Notes under the pieces: generated by a model
Told to the model about the DNA's origin: nothing
The model's input: only the letters and a program-made list of their open reading frames with translations
The model's database searches: none
Program-made: the position numbers and the translations under genes
Shown here: in pieces, positions 8,480 through 18,879 of the stretch
Numbering within the stretch: the stretch's first letter is position 1
Layout of the letters: every line of letters starts with the position of its first letter
Assembly (NCBI GenBank): GCA_009746045.1
Contig: RPFO01000164.1
Coordinates: forward strand, 1,547,899 to 1,611,898
Length of the DNA: 64,000 nt
Reading direction: 5' to 3'
Source: Mesostigma viride
Taxonomy: Eukaryota > Streptophyta > Mesostigmatophyceae > Mesostigmatales > Mesostigmataceae

Positions 8480-9515
8480 CAACATTATCGCAAGCCAACC
8501 CCCTTTCAGGGTCCCAAAACCACCTGGCAGGGTGCCAAAATACTAATATTCACCCCCTGAAAAGGCTTTCTCACTACCTGAGGGAGACCCAGCCAAAACC
8601 CCGGCTCAGACCCTGAGAAGCCCCCCCCGCCCTGGTTATTAGCCAGGGGGTGGGGATATTTTCTCCCCCCTCCCTGGTCCCCCATACCCGGCAGACTGCC
8701 ACGTGTCACCCCCTGATTGGCTGGCTACTAGGCCTGATATAACCAGGGTGGAAATAGGCTCCGCCAGGGTGCTCCAAAAGCAAAAAAGCCCCATCACCTG
8801 GTTGGTGACGGGGCCCTGTCAGATATTGACACCCGGCTGGTTTTCCCTTCAAATTTTGACAGGGTCCCTGGCCAGGAAAAAAATATCTAAAGCTACTATA
8901 GATATATTCTAGTATATCCAAGATACTCCCGAGTACCAGGGAGTAGACTCGAATATCCCCCCTGGTCCCAAGGCGGCCGGGTCCACCCCAGAGATGCGCA
9001 TCTCTGGGGTGGACCCGGCCGCCTTGGGACCAGGGGGATATTCGAGTCTACTCCCTGGTACTCGGGAGTATCTTGGATATACTAGAATATATCTATAGTA
9101 GCTTTAGATATTTTTTTCCTGGCCAGGGACCCTGTCAAAATTTGAAGGGAAAACCAGCCGGGTGTCAATATCTGACAGGGCCCCGTCACCAACCAGGTGA
9201 TGGGGCTTTTTTGCTTTTGGAGCACCCTGGCGGAGCCTATTTCCACCCTGGTTATATCAGGCCTAGTAGCCAGCCAATCAGGGGGTGACACGTGGCAGTC
9301 TGCCGGGTATGGGGGACCAGGGAGGGGGGAGAAAATATCCCCACCCCCTGGCTAATAACCAGGGCGGGGGGGGGCTTCTCAGGGTCTGAGCCGGGGTTTT
9401 GGCTGGGTCTCCCTCAGGTAGTGAGAAAGCCTTTTCAGGGGGTGAATATTAGTATTTTGGCACCCTGCCAGGTGGTTTTGGGACCCTGAAAGGGGGTTGG
9501 CTTGCGATAATGTTG
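8480..9515. repeat. 1,036-bp near-perfect palindrome with no spacer
   Basis: Two arms of about 518 bp are reverse complements. The axis lies between 8997 and 8998, inside GAGATGC|GCATCTC. The only differences I found are two single-base length changes in C/G runs (six versus five near 8960/9030, eight versus nine near 8622/9370). It encodes no convincing protein; the frames in it are mirror images. Candidates are a foldback/MITE-type element, a hairpin-like viral terminus or an inverted-duplication assembly artefact. Confidence 0.85.
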
Positions 9516-9693
9516 CCTGCAACCAGACGCATGGAAGCCCACAGGATCCATCAACTTATCGAGACTGGATGACGTCAAGCTGGTGCTGAAAAGGACCGGC
9601 CCTTTACCACCTGGCTGCATCCACGTGTATGCAAGGAATTTCAACGTCATTAAGATCCAGAACGGTATGGGAGGAAAGCGGTACGCCTCTTAA
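9511..9693 (+). pseudogene. C-terminal remnant of a third major capsid protein
   Basis: A frame open from 9511 to TAA 9691-9693 gives about 60 residues matching the C-termini of the two capsid genes in this window: 'WKPTGSINLSRLDDVKL', 'FNVIKI', 'NGMGGKRYAS'. It begins exactly at the right edge of the 1,036-bp palindrome, so the other 500 or so residues were lost in the rearrangement that placed or formed the palindrome. Confidence 0.85.
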
Positions 9694-9734
9694 ACTGCTA
9701 TAATCTCATAAACAACTGACGCGCAAGGACAAAC

Positions 9735-10532
9735 ATGGACGCCCGTCCTACAGGCAGGACACTGCCACTATTCCGCGTTGTTCACGAAGACGACAAGTAC
9801 CAATACTATGAAATGGAAAATGCACCTCTCCCCGGCAAAGTGAGAGTCATGAAAGAAACGCGGTTTGTTAATGGACAAGACTTTTGCGATGTTATGTCCA
9901 TGGGCAAGAGGAGGATCAAGACATTTACCAAGACAAAAGCGTTTGAGGACTTACTGGACGCAATGAAGGTCCATCTGGGGAAGGAGATGTTGATGGAACG
10001 AGTGCAAGGAGGCACCCCGTCCATGCAGGGGACGTGGTTGCACACCTCTCTCATCTGGCACGTGGCCGCGTGGATAAGTCCGGTGTTTGCTGTTGCTGCC
10101 ATGGATTGGGCGGACGTGTTTTACAACACGCCGGCGTGTCCGAAGGGGTGCATGGAGACACTCACAAAGAGAATCGTCGAGGATGTCGCCAAACAGCCGT
10201 TGCAGCGCTCGGAGGCAGACGTAAGAGACAGCATCGCCCTGCGTGTAGAGGGACACGTGGAGGTCAAAGTGGGAAACACGCACATGAGGGCGGACATTGT
10301 CAGCTACAAGTGCAATATGATTCTTGAAGTAAAAGAAGTCGGAAGATGGACAGACGCGGTTGGGCAGCTGCTGGTGTATGGCCATCACTTCCCAGGGCTG
10401 ACAAAGGTTATTGTAGTTTTTGACAAATACGGAAAAGAAATCACGGATGAACAACTCGATGAGATCGAATTTCACGTGCAAGGCCTGGACATGATGGTCT
10501 GCAGCGAACTGTATTTCAAAAAGTACTACTGA
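9735..10532 (+). CDS. KilA-N domain / PD-(D/E)XK nuclease-like fusion protein
   Basis: 265 aa. KilA-N occupies about residues 40-130, with the diagnostic 'GTWLHTSLIWHVAAWISP' near residue 99. The C-terminal half carries a nuclease-like core: 'MRADIV' (Asp near 185) followed by 'ILEVKEVGRW' (E-x-K near 198) and 'AVGQLLVYG', as in virus-encoded PD-(D/E)XK endonuclease-like domains. This suggests a DNA-binding protein that may cut DNA or use an inactive nuclease fold to bind it. The ATG at 9735 follows the capsid remnant by 41 bases. The frame is intact. Confidence 0.75.
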   Translation: MDARPTGRTLPLFRVVHEDDKYQYYEMENAPLPGKVRVMKETRFVNGQDFCDVMSMGKRRIKTFTKTKAFEDLLDAMKVHLGKEMLMERVQGGTPSMQGTWLHTSLIWHVAAWISPVFAVAAMDWADVFYNTPACPKGCMETLTKRIVEDVAKQPLQRSEADVRDSIALRVEGHVEVKVGNTHMRADIVSYKCNMILEVKEVGRWTDAVGQLLVYGHHFPGLTKVIVVFDKYGKEITDEQLDEIEFHVQGLDMMVCSELYFKKYY

Positions 10533-10591
10533 CAAAACGAGAATTTTAAGTAATAAAACTTTCTTTGTGTACATTAACGATTCCTTATATC

Positions 10592-11284
10592 ATGGTGGCA
10601 TTTACGCAGATAGCGGGGATGAGAGGATTGCACATGCACGTGACACGGGCGGGGTCAAGCGACTTGCAGCGAGTTATCCCTGTTGTGTCAATGCCAGATG
10701 TTAGCGTCTTATACAAAGTTCCGGCTTCAAATGTTTTAGCCCCAAATCTTTTTTGCAGGTTAGTGATGAAGGTGTGGAGTCCAATCTTGCCACAGGGGTT
10801 CTTTGCCACTAAATACTACATTGACGGAAAAGAGTTCGGTTATGTCGTCATGACCCCCGTGTCAGGAGACGGATTCCACCTCACGCTCGGTTTTTTGTAT
10901 GATACTGTGCTCAAAGATCAAGCAAACGGATTTGACATGTTAAAAAAAACACGCGACCAGGTTTTGACATTTACGATACCGGAAAACGTTTACGTAATTG
11001 ATGGTGAACCTGTAAACACGCCCACCGAATTTAAAATCACATTATCGCCTTTGACCGATGACACTCCAGAACTAACACCCGTCGTGGCGCGTGCGGTGCT
11101 GGACTGTTACAAGAGCGGAGTGCTGGTCAATTCTTTTCAACTTGTTCGTGACCCGTATTACCCGGTGTTTGATCCAATTGAAGTTACCGATCTCGTGGGC
11201 TGTGACTTTTCCTCTCTGGTAATTAACATTCCATATGATCAAGCAACCCCCCAAGCGTTTTACCCTGTTTCGTACAAGGTAGAC
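10592..11284 (+). pseudogene. Repeat-domain (fibre-like) protein gene, 5' part, split by LTR retrotransposon
   Basis: 231 codons from ATG 10592 to the insertion point. The gene resumes in the same phase at 20237. One copy of the 5-bp target duplication TAGAC (11280-11284; second copy 20232-20236) belongs to the original gene. The product is made of about 150-residue modules with a '[FL]G..Y..V' turn, a 'GFDM' or 'GYDM' motif and a '[FLV]T[IV]P' strand. The module is shared with the downstream 1,337-aa protein. I infer a virion surface or fibre role from this build and from the adjacent capsid genes. Confidence 0.75.
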
Positions 11285-11294
11285 AGTTGTGAGG

Positions 11295-11911
11295 AGTTGT
11301 GAGGGTAAGAATGCCACGAATTCCGCCATGGTTCTTGCAGGAAGTTGCCTTTATTAATAATCAGGAAACACAGACGTAAGTCACGTCACTTCCAAGACTG
11401 CACGCAGCACAGACGACAGGGTCGCAGTGCCAAGAGAACGTGCACGCAAGAACTAGCGTCCCGGTGTGACCAAGTCACTCATATAGCTTGCTAGGGACGC
11501 GTCCAAGTATTCAGCTGCACTGTCACAGCTGAACTGTCAATCAATTGATTACACAGACTCTGGCACGCCTTTGGCGCGCAGATCTATCAATTGTCCATAC
11601 GGCTAGTCCTGTGGACCTATCCGTACACTAGTCAGCATCAATTGTCTCATAGGTCCTGGCGCGCTACAGTGCGCCTACCTATCAATTGACCATCAAGTCC
11701 TGTACAAGTCCTGTCAACGTCCTGCGGACTATCAAAGTGACACTTGTACATCCTGTGTCCGTACGCGCCCACAGTGGCGCGCCGGGTACTGTCGGCACGG
11801 CCTAGGAAACGTCATAACTTTTACGTTCCTTAACCAAATGAGGCGTTCAAGGTGCCGTTGGAAAGAGCGTAACAATCTCTATCCATCTAACGTAAATCCT
11901 TTACGTTAACT
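11295..11911 (-). repeat. 3' LTR (617 bp) of the copia-type element
   Basis: Same length as, and identical by eye to, 19615-20231. Termini AGTT...AACT are inverted repeats. Confidence 0.9.
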
Positions 11912-12861
11912 CCAATCCCTTCTTTTCTTTAGGGATCACATCCCCTGCCAGGGACCCTTGAAGTAGCTTGAAATGTCCTTCACTCCAGCTTGAAGCTTGA
12001 ACAGATGTCTTTAATGGCCATTGCCATTCCCCCAGCCCTTTCTTTTAAGGAACTGGAAAAGAAACAGATCTGCCACAGGGAAAACCATTCCATGAGAAAT
12101 GGATAAAAACCTATGGAAGTGGCATTACAGAGTACCACCAGATATTAGAAGCGCACAAAATTAAATACATACAGGTTAATTCTATGAGGTCTTCTCCAGG
12201 AATTAATCCCATCACCTCGGTAGAGCCTCCAGTACAATGACCTTCTGGCGGTGAGTTACATTAATCCCAGATACTAATCCCATAAAACCCAGTACATATT
12301 CAATATAAGTACAATAAATCCATGACAATTAAAATACCACTTGACAAAGTAAGGCGTATTACAATAGTTTGCCTGCCATTCTCTCAACAGGGGTCTATTG
12401 GCGCCCGTCTTACGGCGCCCGTCTACTTGCCAGATGGTAAACTGCCACAGCAAACAAATGACAAAATGAAACACATAGGCAACAATTAAATCCTGCCCTG
12501 GGGAACTAGGGAAGTCTGAACAGGCAAACACCTGAACAGGCCAGCTTGTAGAAACATAATACCAGGGAATCGAACCCCGCCCTATAAACCCCAGAATAAA
12601 GGTTCCCAGACCATTGTGAGAAGTATGTACAAATATACATTTCTTTTAAAATAGAATACATGGTCTGTAATGGACCTGTCAACCTTGTGTAGTCAACAGC
12701 ATGAACCCCAGCCAAAACCTGGCTGTATCCTGATTAAAATCAGAGTGAGTGTACCATGGTCCATGAGCCTTAGTACATACTAAAATACAGGTATTATGCC
12801 AGTCACAATGCTGACACTACCACACAATCTGCTCTCCAATGCCCTATAACCAGGCACCAGC
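11912..12861. other. Non-coding 3' region of the LTR retrotransposon
   Basis: About 950 bp between the RNase H remnant and the 3' LTR. It starts at the LTR with a polypurine tract. No supported gene; the frames at 12274-12531 and 12506-12715 lack coding character. Confidence 0.6.
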
Positions 12862-13062
12862 TTAGACAGCTTGCTGAGATGGGTCCATCAGAGACTGAAG
12901 AACCTTGTATTGCACTGCTGCCTTCTGCACTAGCTTGGTCAAAGCATCAGCAGGATTGTCAACCCCAGGGATATGCTCAATATTGGCCAAGGAGGACAAC
13001 TCCTTAAGAAGGAGATAATCCAAGTCCCTACTTCTGGCCATCTGCCTGTGCACAAACTGCAC
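12862..13062 (-). pseudogene. C-terminal part of copia-type RNase H
   Basis: Contains 'LSSLANIEHIPGVDNPADALTK', the typical end of copia RNase H (consensus I.Y.P...N.AD.LTK). It is separated from the rest of RNase H (ending near 13709) by a 650-bp insertion. Confidence 0.75.
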
Positions 13063-13679
13063 TGTCAGGAATATGCCCCAATATGCCTGACAAGTCTAGC
13101 ACTTACTAATCTAGATAAAGTTCGGGTAGTCCGTAGTTAAGTCAGAACAACCTACAACGCCAGTATGACTGCGTAGAGCTCATGTTTGGCTACAACTTTG
13201 CCACTAGAATCACCTTGATCTGAGCTCTAGGTAGAAAGTTATGAGTCTTTTCATATATATGTGCCTGGTCACTATACGGCACTGTAGTACAATCCATGTC
13301 GTGTCATGTGGCGCATGGCCCATATAGGACAGGCGCCAATAATTCAATTCGTGGCACCTGGACCGTCAGCTAGGCGTACCTAATTCTGTCTGCCATGGTA
13401 CAACCATGATTTGCCAGCAGGCAGCATCTAGCACTGGTTAAGTGTTGCCTAGCTGTCATGTTAAGTTAATTATGTTGTGGTCCTGCCGACCAGCCATATA
13501 GGTGGTGGCTGGGCTACACGCCAGATCATCTTTTCTGACCACCACTATTCTAGAAAATGGCACCTTTCAGCCATGGTGGTTGACAAAGATATTTCCATCA
13601 TGACAAAGTCGTAAATGAGGTCATCATTATTAATGTAATACCAACAACCTCCCATGGTCACAGCATGACATTTTTGACA
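13063..13679 (+). mobile_element. Nested LTR-like insertion inside RNase H
   Basis: Begins TGTCA and ends TGACA, as LTRs do, contains a TATATAT box near 13254, and is followed at 13680 by TGGTATCGGAGG, close to the tRNA-iMet primer-binding site TGGTATCAGAGC. This suggests a different copia-type element in plus orientation, reduced to one LTR plus primer-binding site. The motif GGCGCCAATAATTCAAT occurs both inside it (near 13331) and just after it (near 13691). No clear target duplication was found. Confidence 0.5.
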
Positions 13680-13708
13680 TGGTATCGGAGGCGCCAATAA
13701 TTCAATCC

Positions 13709-15036
13709 CCATGGAGTCTGTTTTTAGAAGAGTGGTAACCTGAAGTGGCCAAGGAGTGTTAGAAGTCATCTGATGAAGCAACTCCTTCAGATAAAGGCTT
13801 GTGTGAATGCCTTCACAAATAGCCCTGCATTCTGCCACATCACTGCTGACAGCCACCCGTTTGTGCAGGCGACTGAACCAGCTCACCAAACTCCCCAGGC
13901 CTTCCTGTCTGAGCACAAAGAGCCGGCCCTGCAGCCCTGCCCCTGACCTTGGAGACCTGCCTGCTGTCCATTGAGCTATCCACATACAGCTCCATGCAAA
14001 TGGGTTGTGATAAATCCACTGCAGACAACAGAATGCCAGATGAAGCCCTGACCTGATCAGCCACCTTGGCAGACCCTAGCTCCACCAGCATGTCATCAGG
14101 CAACCTGGCTATGACCATAAGGTCTGGCCTGGAAATGCCTGCCACCCAAGCAACCATGCCCCTCACCATGGGACACAGTGCCTGTGTGATGGTTGGAGGA
14201 AGCTTGCTAATGAGGGTCTCTTGATAGTCATTGCCCCCCACCAGCAGCATACGCCACTCCCCTCCCTTCTTCACCAGTGTGGCCTCCATGCCCACAAACA
14301 GCAGAGGCTCATTCTCCACCTGCCATTGCTCCCTACCCAGAGGAAACTTGGACTTAATGATGGAGATCAGCTCCTTAAGCCACGACGTGGGAGCTATCAG
14401 ATGTAGGTCATCCCCGTGCAGCGAAGCATACACTGGCAGGCCTTCCCATTGCCCCAGAAACAGACAGGGGTCTACAGGAGAGACCTTCAAGTTGCAATGC
14501 TCCTTCAGGAAACGGTTGAGTGTCTCCCTCCAGATTATTGGACTTGACCTCAGGCCCTCCAGGCCCTTGAGGATTTTAAGGAACTCCGTGTGGATGTCCC
14601 TTTTCCATACAGCAGGCACCCTAACATAGAAAGGCGTCTTGCCCTCCCACTTTTCCTGTGCCACATCTGCATCCCCCTCTAGAAATGCCCTCTTGAAGTC
14701 TACCACCACTGATCCATAGTCCAAGCCCTTGTTGAGAAGGCCTAGAAATACACACAGCAGCAGCCTCCAAGTATCATGCAACATGCCAGGGGTATACAAC
14801 TCCTCAGCAGTGCACTCACCAGTACCCTTGAACTCATTCAGCACTGGCCTGACATGTGGTACCTTGACCCCGTCCACCTCCTTCATCTTGATGACAAACT
14901 TGAGCTTGAGTAGACGTCGTGCAGGAGGCAGGTCATTGACAGGTTCCACGCATTTCTTGGAGATCCAGTCCTCCCCAGATTTACTCAGACCCAGTGTGAC
15001 CTGGGGACACATAATGGGAGAGGACATGAGCTTCAC
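13709..15036 (-). CDS. Copia-type reverse transcriptase and N-terminal RNase H (frame broken)
   Basis: RT (RVT_2 type) is at 13840-15036: 'VVVDFKRAFLEG' with the first catalytic Asp, and 'LHGDDLHL' in place of the usual YVDD box. RNase H follows ('LVSWFSRLHKRVAVSSDVAE', 'LLKTDSMG') in a different frame, so a frameshift lies near 13930-13960. RNase H is then cut by the nested insertion at about 13709. RT copies genomic RNA to cDNA and RNase H removes the RNA strand. This copy cannot make a full RT-RNase H. Confidence 0.8.
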
Positions 15037-15460
15037 CAGGCCTTGGTAGTTTATAGGGCTGTGTCCAGCAAGTGAGTGAGGACAGTTAGATGAGATGCTT
15101 AGGCTGACACACGGATTTCCGGCCTGCGCGCCGCGTATTGCCTACCGCGGCTGAGCGGGACACCTCAGTACAGTACGGCAGGGTGTACGGTACTGAGGTG
15201 TCATGTGGACCGATGTGCGGTTAGTGCCAGACTGTTCCTAGGTGCTAGCTCGACCCGCCAGGTCCGGTGTAGCCGGGCCTGACGGGCCGAGTCTTAGCTG
15301 GATGCTAGTGACGTGGTCGCATGGCATTGCAGTGTACACTTGTCCACTGGTCGTGTGCTGCAGGTAGCACCGCCATAGGCATATAGGCGTAGCACTGGGG
15401 AGTGCCACAGCACCCGAGTCTGCCCAGTTCCATTCTGAGCCCTCAGCTTTCACCGCTCTC
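15037..15460. other. Gap between protease and RT frames with a strong hairpin
   Basis: No open coding frame links the two pol parts here. Bases 15159-15171 (GACACCTCAGTAC) are the exact reverse complement of 15190-15202, giving a 13-bp stem with an 18-base loop. It could be a small insertion or an RNA structure. Confidence 0.5.
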
Positions 15461-17452
15461 TCATTGTATTATTGTAATACAATCATCATTCACTCTCAGC
15501 TTTCGCAGTTGTTCGTCGTCCCTAGTCTCCATCCAACTAGGACCAATGCCCAAACTGCTTGGATGACTAGCAGCTGGCAGTATGAGGTCATCAACCAAGG
15601 GCTCCTGCCCCTGGCACACTTGCACACGCTTAACCGTCCTGGTTACTGCACGTGATAGGTGAGTGGTCCTGAAATTAATCAGTGGGACCTGACCAGCCCC
15701 TTCCTTAGTCAGGAGAGAGGACGTGATCACTACTCCATCCTGGCATAGGAAATTCTGCCCCAGAAGAGCAGGTCCTTGATAGCCCTCCAAGACACAAAAA
15801 GCAGTGTCCTGTCCAAGGATAGGAATGAATACCTCACCCAGTACCTTCACGTGTACCCCGCCACTGAAGTCAGACACAAACTGATAGCTGGGTTCAGACA
15901 TGCTGTACCCTGCTGCAGCCCTGGTCCCAATGATGGAAACCTGAGAATTAGTGTCTACCTCTAAGGCAGTGTCCAGCCCCAGATTGCCATGCCACCTGAG
16001 CTTGGCTACCTTGGGCTGCTTCTTGGCCCTTTGTAGAGCCCCAATCAATCCAGCCAAACTTGTCCCCCTGGGCTTGGTTAGTGCCTTGGGCTTGACAGTT
16101 GACTCCCCAGCTGTTGACCTTGCAGCCTGTTCAACAAGTACCTCTGCAACCTGGCCAGGGCTGACAGATTCCCCTGCAACAGATGTGGTCGTTGCGTCAG
16201 TGATGTCACCTGGGACCTGAAAATCCTGCAGATCCTGTGAGCCTTGTGCCTGACTGCCCTCATTCATCAGGTTAGGCTTGACATATGACCAACTCAGCCG
16301 GTGTACATGCTTTGGTTCGTCCTCCATGCTGACCAAGCATGCGTGGCTAGCTTCATCAACCTGGGTAACCACCCCAGGACTCCAGCTACCACGTTTGCCA
16401 TAAAGGCTAGGTTCCTTCCAAGCTAGGACCTTCTGACCCACTTGTGGCTCCAGCATCTTCCAACCCCGGTCCTTCTCCCTCAGCTTGGCAAAGGTGACAT
16501 GTGCAGCATGTTTCCAGCCCTCCAGCACATGTGGTGGGCACAGGCCATGATATAGACCCATTGGGCTGACAGCAACTCCATCATAGTAGAAGTTAACCCT
16601 GCTGTTCAGCTGCTGCTCCACGTTCCTCAGCCATGCACTCCTGACAAGTGCAGGTGCAGACAAGGGTACCCAGTCTTCAGAGATGATCAATTTCTTGACC
16701 TCCTGGATTGCCCTCTCGATAGCACCCTGCTGCCCATGAGCCTCCCTAGGTGTAACCAGCAACTCAGGAAGGGTAGGATCACCCTTGAGATGCTGAAACT
16801 GCATGTCCACCTGGATCCTTGTGGTAGGAAACTTGGCTCTTACATTCTGCAGGGCAGCCAGCAAGTACCTGTTCTTCATAGAAGGTAAATGCTCCAGCAC
16901 CTTGTATTTCGTGTACCTGTCCACGCACACCAACAGTTGCATGCCCCTGATGTGTTGGATATCACACTGCAGATCACCAATGCTCTGAGGTAGAGCTTTG
17001 GCATGTGATTTCCTGGGCTTGTTGGAGGACAACTGGCACTTACACCGTGAGGCAGCTTGCTGACACGCCTTAAGAAGGGGTGCCCTGCCCATACGGAAGG
17101 CAAAGTTGTTTGACAGAGAAGTGGCATGCCCAAACATGTTGTGGATTCGGGCACCCAACTCCTGGTACACAGAGGAAGCAGTCCCTGGCACAGTCAGGAC
17201 TGTGCTGTCAGGTTGTCCAGCATCACCATGCTGACTTCCATCCTGTTCTGACTCAGAGCCTGAGTCACCCTGCTCATGCCCAACACCTGGACCGCCAGCA
17301 GGGACCACATGCATACCACCAGAGGCCTTCACACCCCTCTGTGGTTGTACATTGGTTTCTCTCAAAATGAGAGGTCCACCCTCGTGCCCAGCACGAGGAT
17401 GCATAGGGTCAGACATTCTTACAGCTGCACCAGCTGTCAAGGACGTCTTCAT
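15461..17452 (-). CDS. Retrotransposon integrase and aspartic-protease-like region
   Basis: 663 aa. An HHCC-like zinc region (about residues 95-140) precedes an integrase core with D-D-E ('LQCDIQH', 'IQVDMQF', 'GAIERAIQE') and a C-terminal chromodomain-like/SH3-like part ('GSWSPGVVTQVDE'). A retropepsin-like segment follows near residues 500-580: 'LEVDTNSQVSIIG' (DTNS instead of D[TS]GA) and 'ALLGQNFL'. Integrase inserts the cDNA into the host genome. Protease after integrase is not the standard copia order (PR-INT-RT-RH). The DTNS variant and position make the protease call moderate. Confidence 0.75.
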   Translation of the reverse strand: MKTSLTAGAAVRMSDPMHPRAGHEGGPLILRETNVQPQRGVKASGGMHVVPAGGPGVGHEQGDSGSESEQDGSQHGDAGQPDSTVLTVPGTASSVYQELGARIHNMFGHATSLSNNFAFRMGRAPLLKACQQAASRCKCQLSSNKPRKSHAKALPQSIGDLQCDIQHIRGMQLLVCVDRYTKYKVLEHLPSMKNRYLLAALQNVRAKFPTTRIQVDMQFQHLKGDPTLPELLVTPREAHGQQGAIERAIQEVKKLIISEDWVPLSAPALVRSAWLRNVEQQLNSRVNFYYDGVAVSPMGLYHGLCPPHVLEGWKHAAHVTFAKLREKDRGWKMLEPQVGQKVLAWKEPSLYGKRGSWSPGVVTQVDEASHACLVSMEDEPKHVHRLSWSYVKPNLMNEGSQAQGSQDLQDFQVPGDITDATTTSVAGESVSPGQVAEVLVEQAARSTAGESTVKPKALTKPRGTSLAGLIGALQRAKKQPKVAKLRWHGNLGLDTALEVDTNSQVSIIGTRAAAGYSMSEPSYQFVSDFSGGVHVKVLGEVFIPILGQDTAFCVLEGYQGPALLGQNFLCQDGVVITSSLLTKEGAGQVPLINFRTTHLSRAVTRTVKRVQVCQGQEPLVDDLILPAASHPSSLGIGPSWMETRDDEQLRKLRVNDDCITIIQ

Positions 17453-17593
17453 AGGAACCTGTACCTCTCCAGGTGACCTGGGGCCACACTGAACCTGGAG
17501 ATCACCCTCTTGTTGCCCAGATATAAAATCTGCATTGGAGCACCTGGCCTCCCCCTTGGGTGAATTAAGGTGTGTAGGGGTTGCCTCAGACAG

Positions 17594-18711
17594 TCACTGC
17601 TCCTTGTTGTCTTCTTGCTGACTGCCCTTTGAAGGCTGGCCTGCCTGGGACTTGTTGTTGTTCTTCTTGTTGTTGTTGTTGTTATTCTTGTTGCTGCCCT
17701 GGCCCTGGGACTTCTTGAAGCTGGGACACTCCTTCTTGATGTGCCCCCACCCCTTGCACAGGTAGCATTGTATCTTGGACTTGCCCTGGCCACTGCCCCC
17801 ATTGTCAGACGCGTTGCCCTGCTTGGGCTGACCACCCACCCGCCTGAACACCGACTTGGAGTGTGACCTCCTGTCAGAATCAGGTGAATGATCTCCCTTG
17901 CGCTTGTTATGGTTGCCCCTACGCCCTCCTTGGCTTCGGTCAGCCTCAGACGTCTTGGAGCCACCCTGGGTACGCCCGCCTGCCTGGGTAGCCTTCACTG
18001 CTGGCACTCCACCCTCAAACAGCTCCTCTGCCTCGAGAGCTTGTTTAATGATGACCTTGTAGGCCTTCAGGGTAGAGTGTGGGGCACACATGACTTTTAA
18101 GGAGCCACGTGTCGCCTTATCCAGCCCAGAAACCTTGAGCCAGTTGGTTAGGGCTATGTTATCAGCGACATTAAAGCCGTGAGCCCTGCCCTCCTCAACC
18201 ATCTTACAATAGTTGAGAAAGTTCTGGATCAGGTCCCCCTTGACCTCCCACCCTTGGTACTTGTCCTGCCAATGGATGCCGACCTTCTTTCGTTGGTCTT
18301 CCAGCAGCTCCTTCAGCTCAGCCACGTACAGTGCCCAGGCTTATTGGCCTTTTTGCACTCCCTGGTTAGGTCCTTAATCTGGTCAGTACACTTGCCAAAA
18401 GTGCTACTGCCTATCCAGATTTGATAGTAATTTGTACCACCGTACAAGCTAGGGAACCCTTCCAATCCCTCCACAAACTCTTCAGCCTGCTTAGGCTTGG
18501 AGTCTGAGGTTACAGGCTGCAACTGATTGACAATTAAAAGACCCTGTGTGGTAAGATCAAAGCCATGAATAGCTTGTGCATTATTATTATTGTGAGGAAG
18601 GTTGGTAATCTCTCCGGTAAGCCCCACGTCATCTACGTGAGCGGTTCCACTACCAGCACCCCCATTATTATTCCCACTGGCTGGACCCTTGCTACGGCGT
18701 CCCTCAGCCAT
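17594..18711 (-). CDS. Retrotransposon Gag with CCHC zinc knuckle (frameshifted)
   Basis: The N-terminal part is 18313-18711 (Asn-rich). The main part is 17594-18325 in another frame, with the break near 18325-18345. The main part carries a zinc knuckle 'CYLCKGWGHIKKEC' (C-x2-C-x4-H-x4-C) that binds RNA, then Asn/Lys-rich low complexity. Gag forms the virus-like particle. Whether the frame change is decay or a sequencing error is open. Confidence 0.8.
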
Positions 18712-18879
18712 CCTGCACTACCAGCTATTCAAAGAACACCTTAACAAAGCAGCAGAAAATATGTACAAAATTTTTGTGTCGCCACTGCCGCCTGCGCCGG
18801 TGTCGCTGCCCCCCGCGAATTGCCGCTGAAAATTCGACAAAAAAATGTCGACGAGTACTGCAGAAGAAAATTAGGCCGA

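Noticed and set aside
8506-9489. Mirror-image ORFs of 65-71 aa in the palindrome
   Set aside because: Identical on both arms because of the palindrome; no coding character.
15464-15964. Short plus-strand ORFs inside the retrotransposon
   Set aside because: Antisense to the integrase/protease frame.
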